Made by a program: the position numbers and the translations under genes. Shown in pieces: positions 13,932 to 21,785 of a stretch of 64,000 nt of DNA. The notes below the pieces were generated by a model, which saw only the letters and a program-made list of their open reading frames with translations, was not told where the DNA came from and searched no databases. Source of the stretch: CAIVVT01 sp963838205. GTDB taxonomy: Bacteria > Acidobacteriota > Terriglobia > Bryobacterales > Bryobacteraceae. The stretch spans positions 1 through 64,000 of the forward strand of contig CAWIQF010000008.1 in NCBI GenBank assembly GCA_963838205.1, given 5' to 3'. Each line of letters begins with the position of its first letter. Position 1 is the stretch's first letter.

Positions 13932-15236
13932 TTAGAGCTGATAGGGTGCGCGCATGTCGCGGCGCAGGAGTTTGGCGGCTTCGTCGTCGCCGAGGATCTG
14001 CATTTTCACGGGATCCCATTTGATTTTGCGGCCGGTGAGCATGGCGATCTGGCCGAGCCAGCCGGGGGTGGCCGAATGCAGGGCGACCTCGGCCGGGGCG
14101 AGGGTGCGGGCACGGGTGCGGACGGAATCGACGAACTCTTCGTAGTGGCCATGGGCGCCGCCGTTGTCCTTGAGGCGAATTTCGCTGTCACGGACTTTCT
14201 CATCGAGCAGTGATTTGGGATTGGCGTCGATCTTACCGCGGTCAACCCAGATCCAGCCCTGCTCGCCGATCCACTTGGTGCCGCTCTTGATTTCGGGGTA
14301 GCCGCCGGCGATGGTCATGGGCGTGCCGTCGGGGTACTTGCAATGGACGATGTAGCGTTTGGCGGTATTGAAGAGATCGGTGCGCGGGGGATACTCGCCC
14401 TGGCCTTCGACCTCGACCGGGCCGTTGTCGTCCCAACCCATGCCCCAGTGGGCGATGTCGACGTGGTGGCCGATCCAGTCCATCAACTGCCCGCCGCCGT
14501 AGCTGAGGTTCCAGCGCCAATTGACGTGGACGCAGGCTTCACGATAGGGGACTTCGGGAGCGGGGCCGAGCCAGCGGTCGTAGAAGAGCGTTTTGGGAGG
14601 GTCGGTGATGTTGAACAGGGCTTTGTCCTTGACCTCGTAGTAGCCGGAGGGCAGGCCGACCTCGATGGATTTGATTTTGCCGATGCGGCCGTTGCGCACG
14701 AGTTCGGCGGCCTGGCGGAAGTTGGGCACGGAGCGCTGCCAACTGCCGGTCTGCCACATGCGGGCGTTTTGCTGGGCGGCCTGGACCATCATCAGCCCTT
14801 CGTGGAAGTTGAGGGCCAGGGGCTTTTCACAATAGATGTCCTTCTTGGCGCGCGCGGCCTGGGTGGCGACGATGGCGTGCCAATTGTCGGGGAGGGCGAT
14901 GCTGACGGCGTCGATGTCGCGGCGCATGAGCACTTCTTCGAAGGCGTGGTAAGGGGTGCAGCCCTGGTCGCCGTACTCGGTGTCGATGTAAGCGCGGGCG
15001 CGCGTGAGGTGGGTTTCGTCGAGGTCGCAGACGGCGACGACGCGGGCGCTGGCGACTTTGGTGAAGTCCTTGACGTGGCCGTCGAAGCCCATCCAGCCGA
15101 GGCCGATGCAGGCCACGGCAATCTTGTCGCTGGGGGCGGTAGCGCCGCCCAGACCGAGTGCGGAGGCTTTCACGATCATCGGCGCACCGGCCACGGCGAG
15201 CGCGGCGCCCTGGAACAACTGTCTGCGGGTTTTCAT
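13932..15236 (-). CDS. Tat-exported Gfo/Idh/MocA-family oxidoreductase (2)
   Basis: A 434-residue relative of the protein at 3926, with a Tat signal (KTRRQLFQGAALAVAGAPMI). The nucleotide-binding motif is IAVACIGLGWMG, the family's lysine motif is YCEKPLALN, and the substrate domain carries GGGQLMDWIGHHVDIAHWGM. Planctomycete and acidobacterial members of this group are periplasmic sugar dehydrogenases of unassigned substrate. Its last 54 bp are duplicated at 11848-11901, on the far side of IS110 copy 2. It diverges from the deacetylase-like gene at 15317. Confidence 0.88.
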   Translation of the reverse strand: MKTRRQLFQGAALAVAGAPMIVKASALGLGGATAPSDKIAVACIGLGWMGFDGHVKDFTKVASARVVAVCDLDETHLTRARAYIDTEYGDQGCTPYHAFEEVLMRRDIDAVSIALPDNWHAIVATQAARAKKDIYCEKPLALNFHEGLMMVQAAQQNARMWQTGSWQRSVPNFRQAAELVRNGRIGKIKSIEVGLPSGYYEVKDKALFNITDPPKTLFYDRWLGPAPEVPYREACVHVNWRWNLSYGGGQLMDWIGHHVDIAHWGMGWDDNGPVEVEGQGEYPPRTDLFNTAKRYIVHCKYPDGTPMTIAGGYPEIKSGTKWIGEQGWIWVDRGKIDANPKSLLDEKVRDSEIRLKDNGGAHGHYEEFVDSVRTRARTLAPAEVALHSATPGWLGQIAMLTGRKIKWDPVKMQILGDDEAAKLLRRDMRAPYQL

Positions 15237-15316
15237 AGAAAATACTCCGGAATGATGCTCTGCTCAGCCATCATACATGTTCGCGCGCAGCGGGCGGCAG
15301 GATATGCTGGGAGGGC

Positions 15317-16255
15317 ATGCAACGGCTGTGGTGCGTAGTGGGACTGATAGCGGCGGCGGGGCTGGCCGGCGGAGCGACGAAGCGGGAGGTGGCGATCACG
15401 ATCGACGACCTGCCGGTGGCGCAGTCGGGGGTGCGCGGCTGCGAGTTCGGATCGCTGCAGATGCAGGCGCTGCGGCTGATCACGGCGTTTCTGCACCTGA
15501 AGGTGCCGGTGACGGCGTTCGTGGTGGCGGGGGCGTGCCCGGAGTTGACACCAGAGCAGGAGCGCACGGTGCTGAAGCTATGGCAGGACGGCAGTGCGGA
15601 GCTGGGGAACGAAGCGGCGGCGGAGGCCGATCTGAATAGCGAGGACCCGGCCAAGTTCGAACAGGACATTCTGAAGGCGGACGAGGCGCTGCGGAAGCTG
15701 CCGCGCGGGCGGACGCCACGATATTTCCGCTACCCATTGCTGCACCTGGGCCAGACGGCGGAGACCAAGGCGCGCATCGCACGGTTTCTCACGGCGCACG
15801 GCTACACGGGCGCGCCGGTCACTTTCGAAAGCTCGGACTGGATGTTTTCCGAGGTCTACTCCGACGCCATCAGCCACGGCAAGATGGAGACGATGCAGCG
15901 TGTCAGGCAGGATTACTTGCCGTACATGGAGTTGATGATCGAGTTCTTCGAGCAGCGCACGAACGAGGTCGTGGGCCATGAGATTCCGCAGATTCTGCGG
16001 CTGCACGCCAACCGGCTGAATGCCGAGATGGTGGGGGATGTGCTGGCGATGCTCAAGCGGCGCGGGTACCGGTTCATTTCTCTGGATGAGGCGTTGAAGG
16101 ACCCGGCGTATCAGCAGCCGGAGAACTACGCCGGGCCGGGCGGGTTCTCGTGGATCCATCGCTGGGCGATCACCAAGGGCACGCCGAACAAGGACGAACC
16201 GAAGGAGCCGACCTGGCTGGCAAAGGAATACGAGCGGATCCGCAAGGGGGAGTGA
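15317..16255 (+). CDS. Polysaccharide deacetylase-like secreted protein with altered metal site
   Basis: A 312-residue protein with signal peptide (LIAAAGLAGGA) and NodB-type fold. Motif 1 is present as AITIDDLP (Asp30, Asp31). Motif 2, normally H-x3-H in a GNHTYSHPDL context, reads GNEAAAEADL, with glutamates at 99 and 103 replacing both metal-binding histidines. Motif 3 is present in modified form (RYFRYPLLHLG). The fold and frame are intact, so this is a natural variant: either an enzyme using another metal arrangement or a binding protein without deacetylase activity. The ATG at 15317 has GGGAGGG upstream. It diverges from the oxidoreductase gene at 15236. Confidence 0.8.
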   Translation: MQRLWCVVGLIAAAGLAGGATKREVAITIDDLPVAQSGVRGCEFGSLQMQALRLITAFLHLKVPVTAFVVAGACPELTPEQERTVLKLWQDGSAELGNEAAAEADLNSEDPAKFEQDILKADEALRKLPRGRTPRYFRYPLLHLGQTAETKARIARFLTAHGYTGAPVTFESSDWMFSEVYSDAISHGKMETMQRVRQDYLPYMELMIEFFEQRTNEVVGHEIPQILRLHANRLNAEMVGDVLAMLKRRGYRFISLDEALKDPAYQQPENYAGPGGFSWIHRWAITKGTPNKDEPKEPTWLAKEYERIRKGE

Positions 16256-16287
16256 GCGGGCAGGGGAATGCGCGGCAGGTTCGCGTT

Positions 16288-16513
16288 CGGTAACAACGCG
16301 AAGCACCAACGCGAAGAACCGCTCCCTGACGGTCGCGGCTCAGAAACGCCGGCCAAGGGTCCGAAGCGTCGGTCGCGGCTCGGCAACAACGCGAAGTACC
16401 AACGCGAAGAACCGCTCCCTGACGGTCGCGGCTCTGAAACGCCGGTCGCGGCTCTGAAGCGTCGGTCGCGGCTCGGTAACAACGCGAAGCACCGCTTCTT
16501 TCAGTCGCGGCTC
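16288..16513. repeat. REP-like repeat cluster with 93-bp period
   Basis: Two units of about 65 bp (16288-16352 and 16381-16445) contain GCGAAGAACCGCTCCCTGAC followed by GGTCGCGGCTC; a partial third follows at 16474-16513. Extra GGTCGCGGCTC cores lie between them. The array fills the 285-bp gap between two convergent genes. Open frames across it encode only the repeat (PLPDGRGSET) and are not genes. Confidence 0.88.
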
Positions 16514-16540
16514 CGTCAGGCGATCACGCCGCAGTAATGG

Positions 16541-17827
16541 CTAGCGACGGGTGACGGGGACGTCGTCGCGGATTTCGTGGAACATGCGGTCGCGCATGTG
16601 GCCGAGCCATTCGTCGATATAGCGGTGATTGAGGTCGATATCGGCCACGGCGATGCCGGGCATGGCGTCTGCTTTGGCTACGACCTTACCGTCAGGATCG
16701 ACGATTTCGGTGGCATAGTCGTAGCCGGAAGAGACTAGGAAGACGCTGTTCTCGATAGCACGGGCGTGGCCCAGGGTGGCATTGCCGCCCCAGATGGGGA
16801 GCACCAGGATTTCGGCGCCGCCGAGGGCCAGGGCGCGGGCCGGATCGGGATATTGGATGTCCCAACAGATGAGCAGGCCGATGCGGCCGAAGTCGGTGTC
16901 GAAGACGGGATAGCTGTCACCGGGGGTCAGGCCGCCCTCGATCTCCTCCCGCGGCAGGTACACCTTACGGTACTTGCCGATCAGCGCGCCGCTGCGATCG
17001 ATTAGGACGGCGGTGTTGTAGATGGCCAGGCCTTCGCGCTCGACCACGCCGGCGACGAGATAGGTGTGCAGGTCGCGGGCCAGAGCGCCCAGCGTCGCGG
17101 TGGACGGGCCGGGCACGGGCTCGGCGAGATCGAGATAGGTTTTGCCATTGCCGATTTCGGTGACGCCTTCGGGCAGAACCAGCAGATCGGCGTGCTGGAC
17201 ACGGGCGCGCACGAGTTCGACGAAGCGGGCGAGACTGTCCGCGGCGGACGTGGTGTCGTGCGGGCGCAGGTTCACCGTGACCACGTGAACCATCCGCGGC
17301 GAGGGGGTGGCGATCGGCTCCAGACGGACGTGATCCCACCAGACGGTGCCCTGCGGGGCGTTAGAGAGCAGAAGCTGCAGCTTCACCAGCGATGCGCCGT
17401 CGGGGGCAGGGGCGTCGATCACGATCTTGCTCCAATCGCCTTCCTTGGAAACGACGGTGCCGTAGTCGGGATGGCCGGCGCGGTGGCCGTCGGGGGTTTG
17501 CCAGTCGAGCCGCGCGAGGACGTGGCGGCGCTCGAACTCGAAGCCCGAAGAGCGGTATTCGGCGGTCAGGCGATACCAGGCGCCGGGGCGGATTTCCGCG
17601 ACGTTGCGTTCCCAACCGCCGTAGGCCGCGGCGTTGCCGCCGCCGGAGAGCGCCAGCGAGCCTTGTTTACCGCGGCCGACGGTGCGGTCGATCCAGCCGC
17701 GCGGGGCGATCTCGGAGCGGTGGGCGGTGACGTGCCAGCCGGATTGCTCGGGCGTGCCGCTGAAGGAGGTCTGCTCGATCAGAGGATCGGCGAGGGCCAG
17801 GGCAAAGAGCAAGGGGAGAAGGATCAT
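16541..17827 (-). CDS. Exported carbon-nitrogen hydrolase with N-terminal carbohydrate-binding-like domain
   Basis: A 428-residue protein: signal peptide (MILLPLLFALALA), a beta-sandwich of about 160 residues (SGWHVTAHRSEIAPRGWIDR ... VWWDHVRLEP), then a nitrilase-superfamily domain. The catalytic triad is visible: Glu in LVLPEGVTEIG, Lys in IGKYRKVYLPREE, Cys in IGLLICWDIQYPD. Nitrilase-fold enzymes cleave amides or nitriles, but the substrate is not predictable. The exported form with a jelly-roll-like front half is unusual and suggests action on an extracellular amide. The ATG at 17827 is chosen because the signal peptide starts there; codons upstream have no export features. Confidence 0.85.
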   Translation of the reverse strand: MILLPLLFALALADPLIEQTSFSGTPEQSGWHVTAHRSEIAPRGWIDRTVGRGKQGSLALSGGGNAAAYGGWERNVAEIRPGAWYRLTAEYRSSGFEFERRHVLARLDWQTPDGHRAGHPDYGTVVSKEGDWSKIVIDAPAPDGASLVKLQLLLSNAPQGTVWWDHVRLEPIATPSPRMVHVVTVNLRPHDTTSAADSLARFVELVRARVQHADLLVLPEGVTEIGNGKTYLDLAEPVPGPSTATLGALARDLHTYLVAGVVEREGLAIYNTAVLIDRSGALIGKYRKVYLPREEIEGGLTPGDSYPVFDTDFGRIGLLICWDIQYPDPARALALGGAEILVLPIWGGNATLGHARAIENSVFLVSSGYDYATEIVDPDGKVVAKADAMPGIAVADIDLNHRYIDEWLGHMRDRMFHEIRDDVPVTRR

Positions 17828-17998
17828 GGGAGCGCTCCGGCAGAGAATTCTGATTTGGACGGTGGCTTGGCCGAGGCGGGGTGCCACAGCCGCTACATTC
17901 ACTATTGTGCGCCTATTCCGCGGCCGAGACCGGGCTCGGATGCAGAATGGCTGTGCGGCGGGGCGGCGCGTGCATTAGAGTGAGCAAGGGAACCACGC

Positions 17999-18931
17999 AT
18001 GCCGAGCGAGGAGCCAGCGCGCGTCAGCGAGTTCGGGCCGTTCCGCTACGACCCGGCGCAGCGGCTGCTGTTCCGCGGCGGCGAAGTGGTGGCGCTGGCG
18101 CCCAAGGCGATCGACACGCTGCATGTGCTGATCGAGCGGCGCGGGCAGATCGTCGAAAAAGCCGAGCTGATGCGGCTGGTGTGGCCCGATTGCACGGTGG
18201 AAGAGGTCGGGCTGGCGCGCAACATTTCGCTGCTGCGCAAGGCGCTGGGCGACGATCACGAGCGGTTCATCGCCACCATCCCGAAGCGCGGGTACCGGTT
18301 TGCCGCCGCAGCCACGGAGACGGAGCAGCCGGTCGAGACGCAGCCGCAGCAGCCGACGGACGCGCCGTCGCAAGATATGATAGCTGCGCCGCGGCGGGCG
18401 AGGCGGCGATGGCCGTGGTTCCTGCTCATCCTGACGCTGGCCCTGGCAGGCAGCGGAGGAGTGATTTACTGGCAGTTTTATCACATGTCGCGGTACCTGC
18501 CGCAAGGGGATTGGATGGCGGACCTGGCAGTGCTGCCGGTGGATTGCCTGAGCCAGGAGCTGGAACGGGCGGAGTTCTGCCGCGGATTCACGGATGTGCT
18601 GACGGGGGAGATGGCGAAGCTGGACGGGGTGCACGTGATTGCGCCGAGCACGGTGCGGCGGTATGAGCAATTCAATATCCCGGCACCGATGATGGCGCGG
18701 ATGCTGCGGCTGGACGGGACCCTGGAGGGGACGGCGCAGGTGCTGGGGCCGCGCCTGCGGATCAGCCTGCGGCTCAAGGACGTGAACTCGGGCAAGGTGA
18801 TCTGGGCCGAGAACTACGACCGGGAGGCCGCGGAGCTGGGGCAGGCGCAAATCGACGTGGCACGGCTGGCGGCCGGGCAAATCCGCGAGCGACTGTTCCC
18901 GCGAACGCCGGCGCATCCCGCAAGCCGCTGA
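17999..18931 (+). CDS. CadC-like membrane-bound transcriptional regulator with TolB-like domain
   Basis: A 310-residue one-component regulator. An OmpR/CadC winged helix is at 10-100 (FGPFRYDPAQRLLFRGGEVV ... VEEVGLARNISLLRKALGDD ... TIPKRGYRF), followed by a linker and one membrane helix (WFLLILTLALAGSGGVIYW, about 140-160). A periplasmic domain like the TolB N-terminus comes next (ADLAVLPVDCLSQELERAEF, IWAENYDRE). Acidobacteria carry many such proteins, often with TPR tails; this one ends after the TolB-like part. The signal is unknown. It diverges from the hydrolase gene at 17827. Confidence 0.85.
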   Translation: MPSEEPARVSEFGPFRYDPAQRLLFRGGEVVALAPKAIDTLHVLIERRGQIVEKAELMRLVWPDCTVEEVGLARNISLLRKALGDDHERFIATIPKRGYRFAAAATETEQPVETQPQQPTDAPSQDMIAAPRRARRRWPWFLLILTLALAGSGGVIYWQFYHMSRYLPQGDWMADLAVLPVDCLSQELERAEFCRGFTDVLTGEMAKLDGVHVIAPSTVRRYEQFNIPAPMMARMLRLDGTLEGTAQVLGPRLRISLRLKDVNSGKVIWAENYDREAAELGQAQIDVARLAAGQIRERLFPRTPAHPASR

Positions 18932-19061
18932 TTCCACGCTTCGTCAGAGTTCGGGAAGAGTTTCTTCAGAGAAACCGAAGCAATTCCGAAGGGCCGGGCG
19001 GCGGCCACTACGCGCAGAATGCAGGTGCGGACCGGATTCGCGGAAGGAGCGATCGGGCAAC

Positions 19062-19463
19062 ATGAGCGAACAACAGATCTCGGTGGCGGGCGTGGCGGCG
19101 AAATGGACCGGCCGGGCGACGGCCGCGCTGCTGCTGGCTTTCTGGGGGATGTTCTTCGTGGAGCATCTGTCGGAGTGGTTCCTGCGAGCGGACGGGCGCT
19201 ACCCGCCGCTGTCCGTGTGGTGGCCGATGGGGTTCCATTTTCTGATGCTGGTGGGCCTGGCGCTCATGCTCAAGTGGGACAAGGCCGGCACGCTGGTCAT
19301 GGTCATCGGCACGGCGGCGTTTTTCGGCACGATTCCACACTGGAACCGGTTCCCGTGGATCGCGCTGCTCAACCTGGCACCGGTCGTGTTTTTCGGCTTC
19401 TACTGGCTGGCCGATTGGAGAGCGCGGCGGCCAGTGGCCGTACAGGATCGGGAAGAAGTGTAA
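19062..19463 (+). CDS. Small integral membrane protein, function unknown
   Basis: 133 residues with four predicted membrane segments: ATAALLLAFWGMFFVEHL, WWPMGFHFLMLVGLALML, GTLVMVIGTAAFFGTI and IALLNLAPVVFFGFYWLAD. The N-terminus is cytoplasmic-like and the tail short and charged. No domain is recognised. The ATG at 19062 has GGAAGGAGCG about 15 nt upstream. It follows the CadC-like gene by 130 bp in the same direction and could be its target, but nothing proves that. Confidence 0.7.
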   Translation: MSEQQISVAGVAAKWTGRATAALLLAFWGMFFVEHLSEWFLRADGRYPPLSVWWPMGFHFLMLVGLALMLKWDKAGTLVMVIGTAAFFGTIPHWNRFPWIALLNLAPVVFFGFYWLADWRARRPVAVQDREEV

Positions 19464-19491
19464 CCCATGTCCCCGGTTTGGATCGGCGTAG

Positions 19492-19516
19492 AACCGCTCG
19501 TTGCAGTCGCGGCTCC
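19492..19516. repeat. Single REP-like unit
   Basis: AACCGCTCGTTGCAGTCGCG and the following GCTCC, between the membrane-protein gene and the next gene. It is the rightmost member of the family in the window; none is found from 20 to 64 kb. Confidence 0.7.
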
Positions 19517-19643
19517 GTCACAACCGCGGGTCGGTGGCCGGTTTTCGCGAAGACGGAGTATAGAGATAATTGTGCGCGCCTAAGACAGAATCGTTAGTCG
19601 CCGTGTTTCAGCCAGACCGGAGTTGGACCAGAGGGAGGGTTCC

Positions 19644-20225
19644 GTGCAGAAGATTGCCGTTGGCATAGCGATTTGCGTGTGCCTGGCGGGCGGCGCCTTT
19701 GGCGCTGGACAACACCCAAACACAGAGCGGAAGGATGTCAAGCAGCCGTCTGACATTCAGGGCTATCCGTGCGCGGCGGGGTATGCCTGGTTCTACGACG
19801 GCGGGGCCCTGAGTTCCTGCCGCCTGGCGCGCGATGTGCCGTTTGGCGAGGCCAGAGTGAGTGCCGGATCGTGGATCACCCTCACGAGCGACGGCAAGCC
19901 GTCGTTCGCTTTCCTGCGCCGCGATACGCGCATCGGTCCAGCCACTTGCATGGGGAGCGCGATGGGCCGGGAGGGCATCATGACGTCGTTCTTTCCCAGC
20001 GGCAAGCTGAAGGAGTGCTTTCTCGCGGCCGACCAGGAGATCGAGGGTGTGCCGTGCGTGCATGGCGGCTTCTTCAGCGAACTGTTCGGCGGCAGCGCCG
20101 CGACGCAATTCTATGGAAATGGTGGCCTGTGGTCGTGCCGGCTCTCGCGGGCGGCGACGGTGGGTGGCAAGCAGTTCTCGAGCGGCGCGCGGGTGGAGTT
20201 GGATGAGGCCGGCCGGATCAAGTAA
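19644..20225 (+). CDS. Secreted protein with repeated YwqK/MORN-like strands, function unknown
   Basis: About 193 residues. The GTG at 19644 is chosen because AGGGAGGG lies 7 nt upstream and a signal peptide follows directly (VQKIAVGIAICVCLAGGAFG). The mature part has repeated blocks of form 'PC..G...F...G.L..C.LA.D' (IQGYPCAAGYAWFYDGGALS, FFPSGKLKECFLAADQEIEG, TQFYGNGGLWSCRLSRAATV), with about seven cysteines that could form disulphides. The pattern resembles antitoxin-like YwqK/MORN strands. No enzymatic motif is seen. Confidence 0.7.
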   Translation: MQKIAVGIAICVCLAGGAFGAGQHPNTERKDVKQPSDIQGYPCAAGYAWFYDGGALSSCRLARDVPFGEARVSAGSWITLTSDGKPSFAFLRRDTRIGPATCMGSAMGREGIMTSFFPSGKLKECFLAADQEIEGVPCVHGGFFSELFGGSAATQFYGNGGLWSCRLSRAATVGGKQFSSGARVELDEAGRIK

Positions 20226-20300
20226 GCAGCGCGGGGAACTCCGTTCCGGAGAATCCCACTGGATGCTGATCGGAGCGGCGGGAGGGTGTAGGCTGGAGGC

Positions 20301-20687
20301 GTGGATCCGCTGCGTACACAACGAGTATCGGAAGCGATGCGGGAGGAGCTGTCGGAGCTGATCCGCTTCGAGTCGGCGGATGTGCGACTGGCCGGCGTGG
20401 ATGTGTCGTCGGTGGTGATCGCGACGGACGGTTCGCGGGCGGACGTGCTGGTGTCGCTGCCGCCGGGGCAGGAAGCGCGGCGGCTGGCGATGGAGGGGCT
20501 GATGCACGCCAAGGTCTACCTGCGCAAGCAGTTGGCGGCGCGCATCGAGCTGTTCCGGATGCCCGAGCTGCGGTTCGTGGCCGACACCGAGCCGGTGAGC
20601 GACCGGCCGCTGAGCAAACTGCTGCGGCGGGTGCGGCGGGGACGGCCGAAGACGGATGCGGAGCCCGGTCCGGAAGGCCCGGCCTGA
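20301..20687 (+). CDS. rbfA: Ribosome-binding factor A
   Basis: A 128-residue KH-fold 30S maturation factor needed for 16S 5'-end processing. Family features: RTQRVSEAMREELSELIRFE at the N-terminus, then VVIATDGSRADVLVSLPPGQ and LRKQLAARIELFRMPELRFV. It starts with GTG at 20301, with CTGGAGG just upstream. In many genomes rbfA follows infB and precedes truB; here it precedes apbE, so the usual nusA-infB cluster is not conserved. The tail (RRGRPKTDAEPGPEG) is basic and disordered. Confidence 0.87.
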   Translation: MDPLRTQRVSEAMREELSELIRFESADVRLAGVDVSSVVIATDGSRADVLVSLPPGQEARRLAMEGLMHAKVYLRKQLAARIELFRMPELRFVADTEPVSDRPLSKLLRRVRRGRPKTDAEPGPEGPA

Positions 20688-20786
20688 CGTCCATCCCCTA
20701 GAAAATCAAGCGTTTTGTTGCCGAACTCGGGTTCCGGTTGTACCCTAGTGTCAGGGTTGTGCCCCCGAGCCGGCGCCGCATTCAAA

Positions 20787-21785
20787 GTGTCTCTTGAGAA
20801 CCGAATTCTCGCATTTGGCCTGATTCCGTGGCTGGCCGCGGCCGCGCTGGCGGTGCCGCCGGCGATAGCGCCCGACCGGGTGCGGTTGGAACGGTCGCTG
20901 GATGTGATGGGAACGACGTATACCGTGACGGTATATGGCGCGGACCAGTACAAGCTGGATGGGGCGATCGACGATGTCTTCGACGAAGCGCGGCGGCTGG
21001 ACCGGCTGCTGTCAAATTATCGACCGGAGAGTGAATGGAGCCGGGTGAACCGGGAGGCGTACAAAGCCCCGGTGCAGGTGTCGGAGGAGTTGTACGGGTT
21101 GCTGGACGCGTGCCTCAGATACAGCCGGGAGAGCGAAGGCGCGTTCGACATCACGGTCGGGCCGCTGATGAAGATCTGGGGCTTTTACAAGGGGACCGAG
21201 CATATTCCGCACGGAGCCGAAATCCGCAGTGCGATGGAGCGGATCGGGTATCAGCATATTCACCTCGACGAGGCCAGCCATAGCGTGCGATTTGACGCGC
21301 CGGTGGACTTGGATCCGGGCGGGATCGGAAAGGGCTATGCGGTTGACAGGATGGCGGATATCCTGCGCCGCGAGGGAGTGAAGACGGCCCTGATTTCGGC
21401 CGGTGGGTCGAGCATTTACGGGTTGGGCGCACCGCCGTCGGAGGCGCGTGGCTGGCACATTCTGCTGCCGGACCCGCGTGACGCGCGCAAGACCGTGTGG
21501 GAGATTTATCTGAAGGACGCGTCGATGTCCACCTCGGGGACCACGGAGAAGTTTTTCGAGGCCGGAGGGAAGACCTACAGCCACCTGATGGATCCGCGCA
21601 CCGGGTATCCGGTGCAGGGGATGCTGGCGGTGAGCGTGGTGGCGCCGAAGACGCTGGACAGCGAGGCCTGGACGAAGCCGTATTTCGTGCTCGGGCGCGA
21701 ATGGGCCGCGCGGCACAAACCGAAGGAGTTTCGAGTTTTCATATGCGAGGACAGAACGGAGAACGCATGCGGGTCCCTCCCATGA
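20787..21785 (+). CDS. apbE: FAD:protein FMN transferase (ApbE family)
   Basis: Membrane-anchored or periplasmic flavin transferase that attaches FMN to Thr of target flavoproteins such as NqrB/RnfG. Motifs: SLDVMGTTYTVTVYG, FDITVGPLMKIWGFYKGTEH, VDLDPGGIGKGYAVDRMADI, ALISAGGSSIYGLG and TYSHLMDPRTGYPV (metal-binding Thr/Asp region). A hydrophobic N-terminus (LAFGLIPWLAAAALAVPPA) acts as signal. The start is uncertain: GTG at 20787 is taken, while a TTG at 20715 is also in frame and neither has a clear ribosome site. The end overlaps the hemE start region, implying an operon. Confidence 0.86.
   Translation: MSLENRILAFGLIPWLAAAALAVPPAIAPDRVRLERSLDVMGTTYTVTVYGADQYKLDGAIDDVFDEARRLDRLLSNYRPESEWSRVNREAYKAPVQVSEELYGLLDACLRYSRESEGAFDITVGPLMKIWGFYKGTEHIPHGAEIRSAMERIGYQHIHLDEASHSVRFDAPVDLDPGGIGKGYAVDRMADILRREGVKTALISAGGSSIYGLGAPPSEARGWHILLPDPRDARKTVWEIYLKDASMSTSGTTEKFFEAGGKTYSHLMDPRTGYPVQGMLAVSVVAPKTLDSEAWTKPYFVLGREWAARHKPKEFRVFICEDRTENACGSLP

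Noticed and set aside
13078..14023. Long rightward frames opposite IS110 copy 2 and across the tandem array
   Set aside because: Antisense shadows of a clear transposase plus translated repeats; no ribosome site or domain.
16268..16537. Open frame coding repeated PLPDGRGSETP
   Set aside because: It is the REP-like repeat read through; no ribosome site, no domain, and the frame exists only because unit lengths are near multiples of three.
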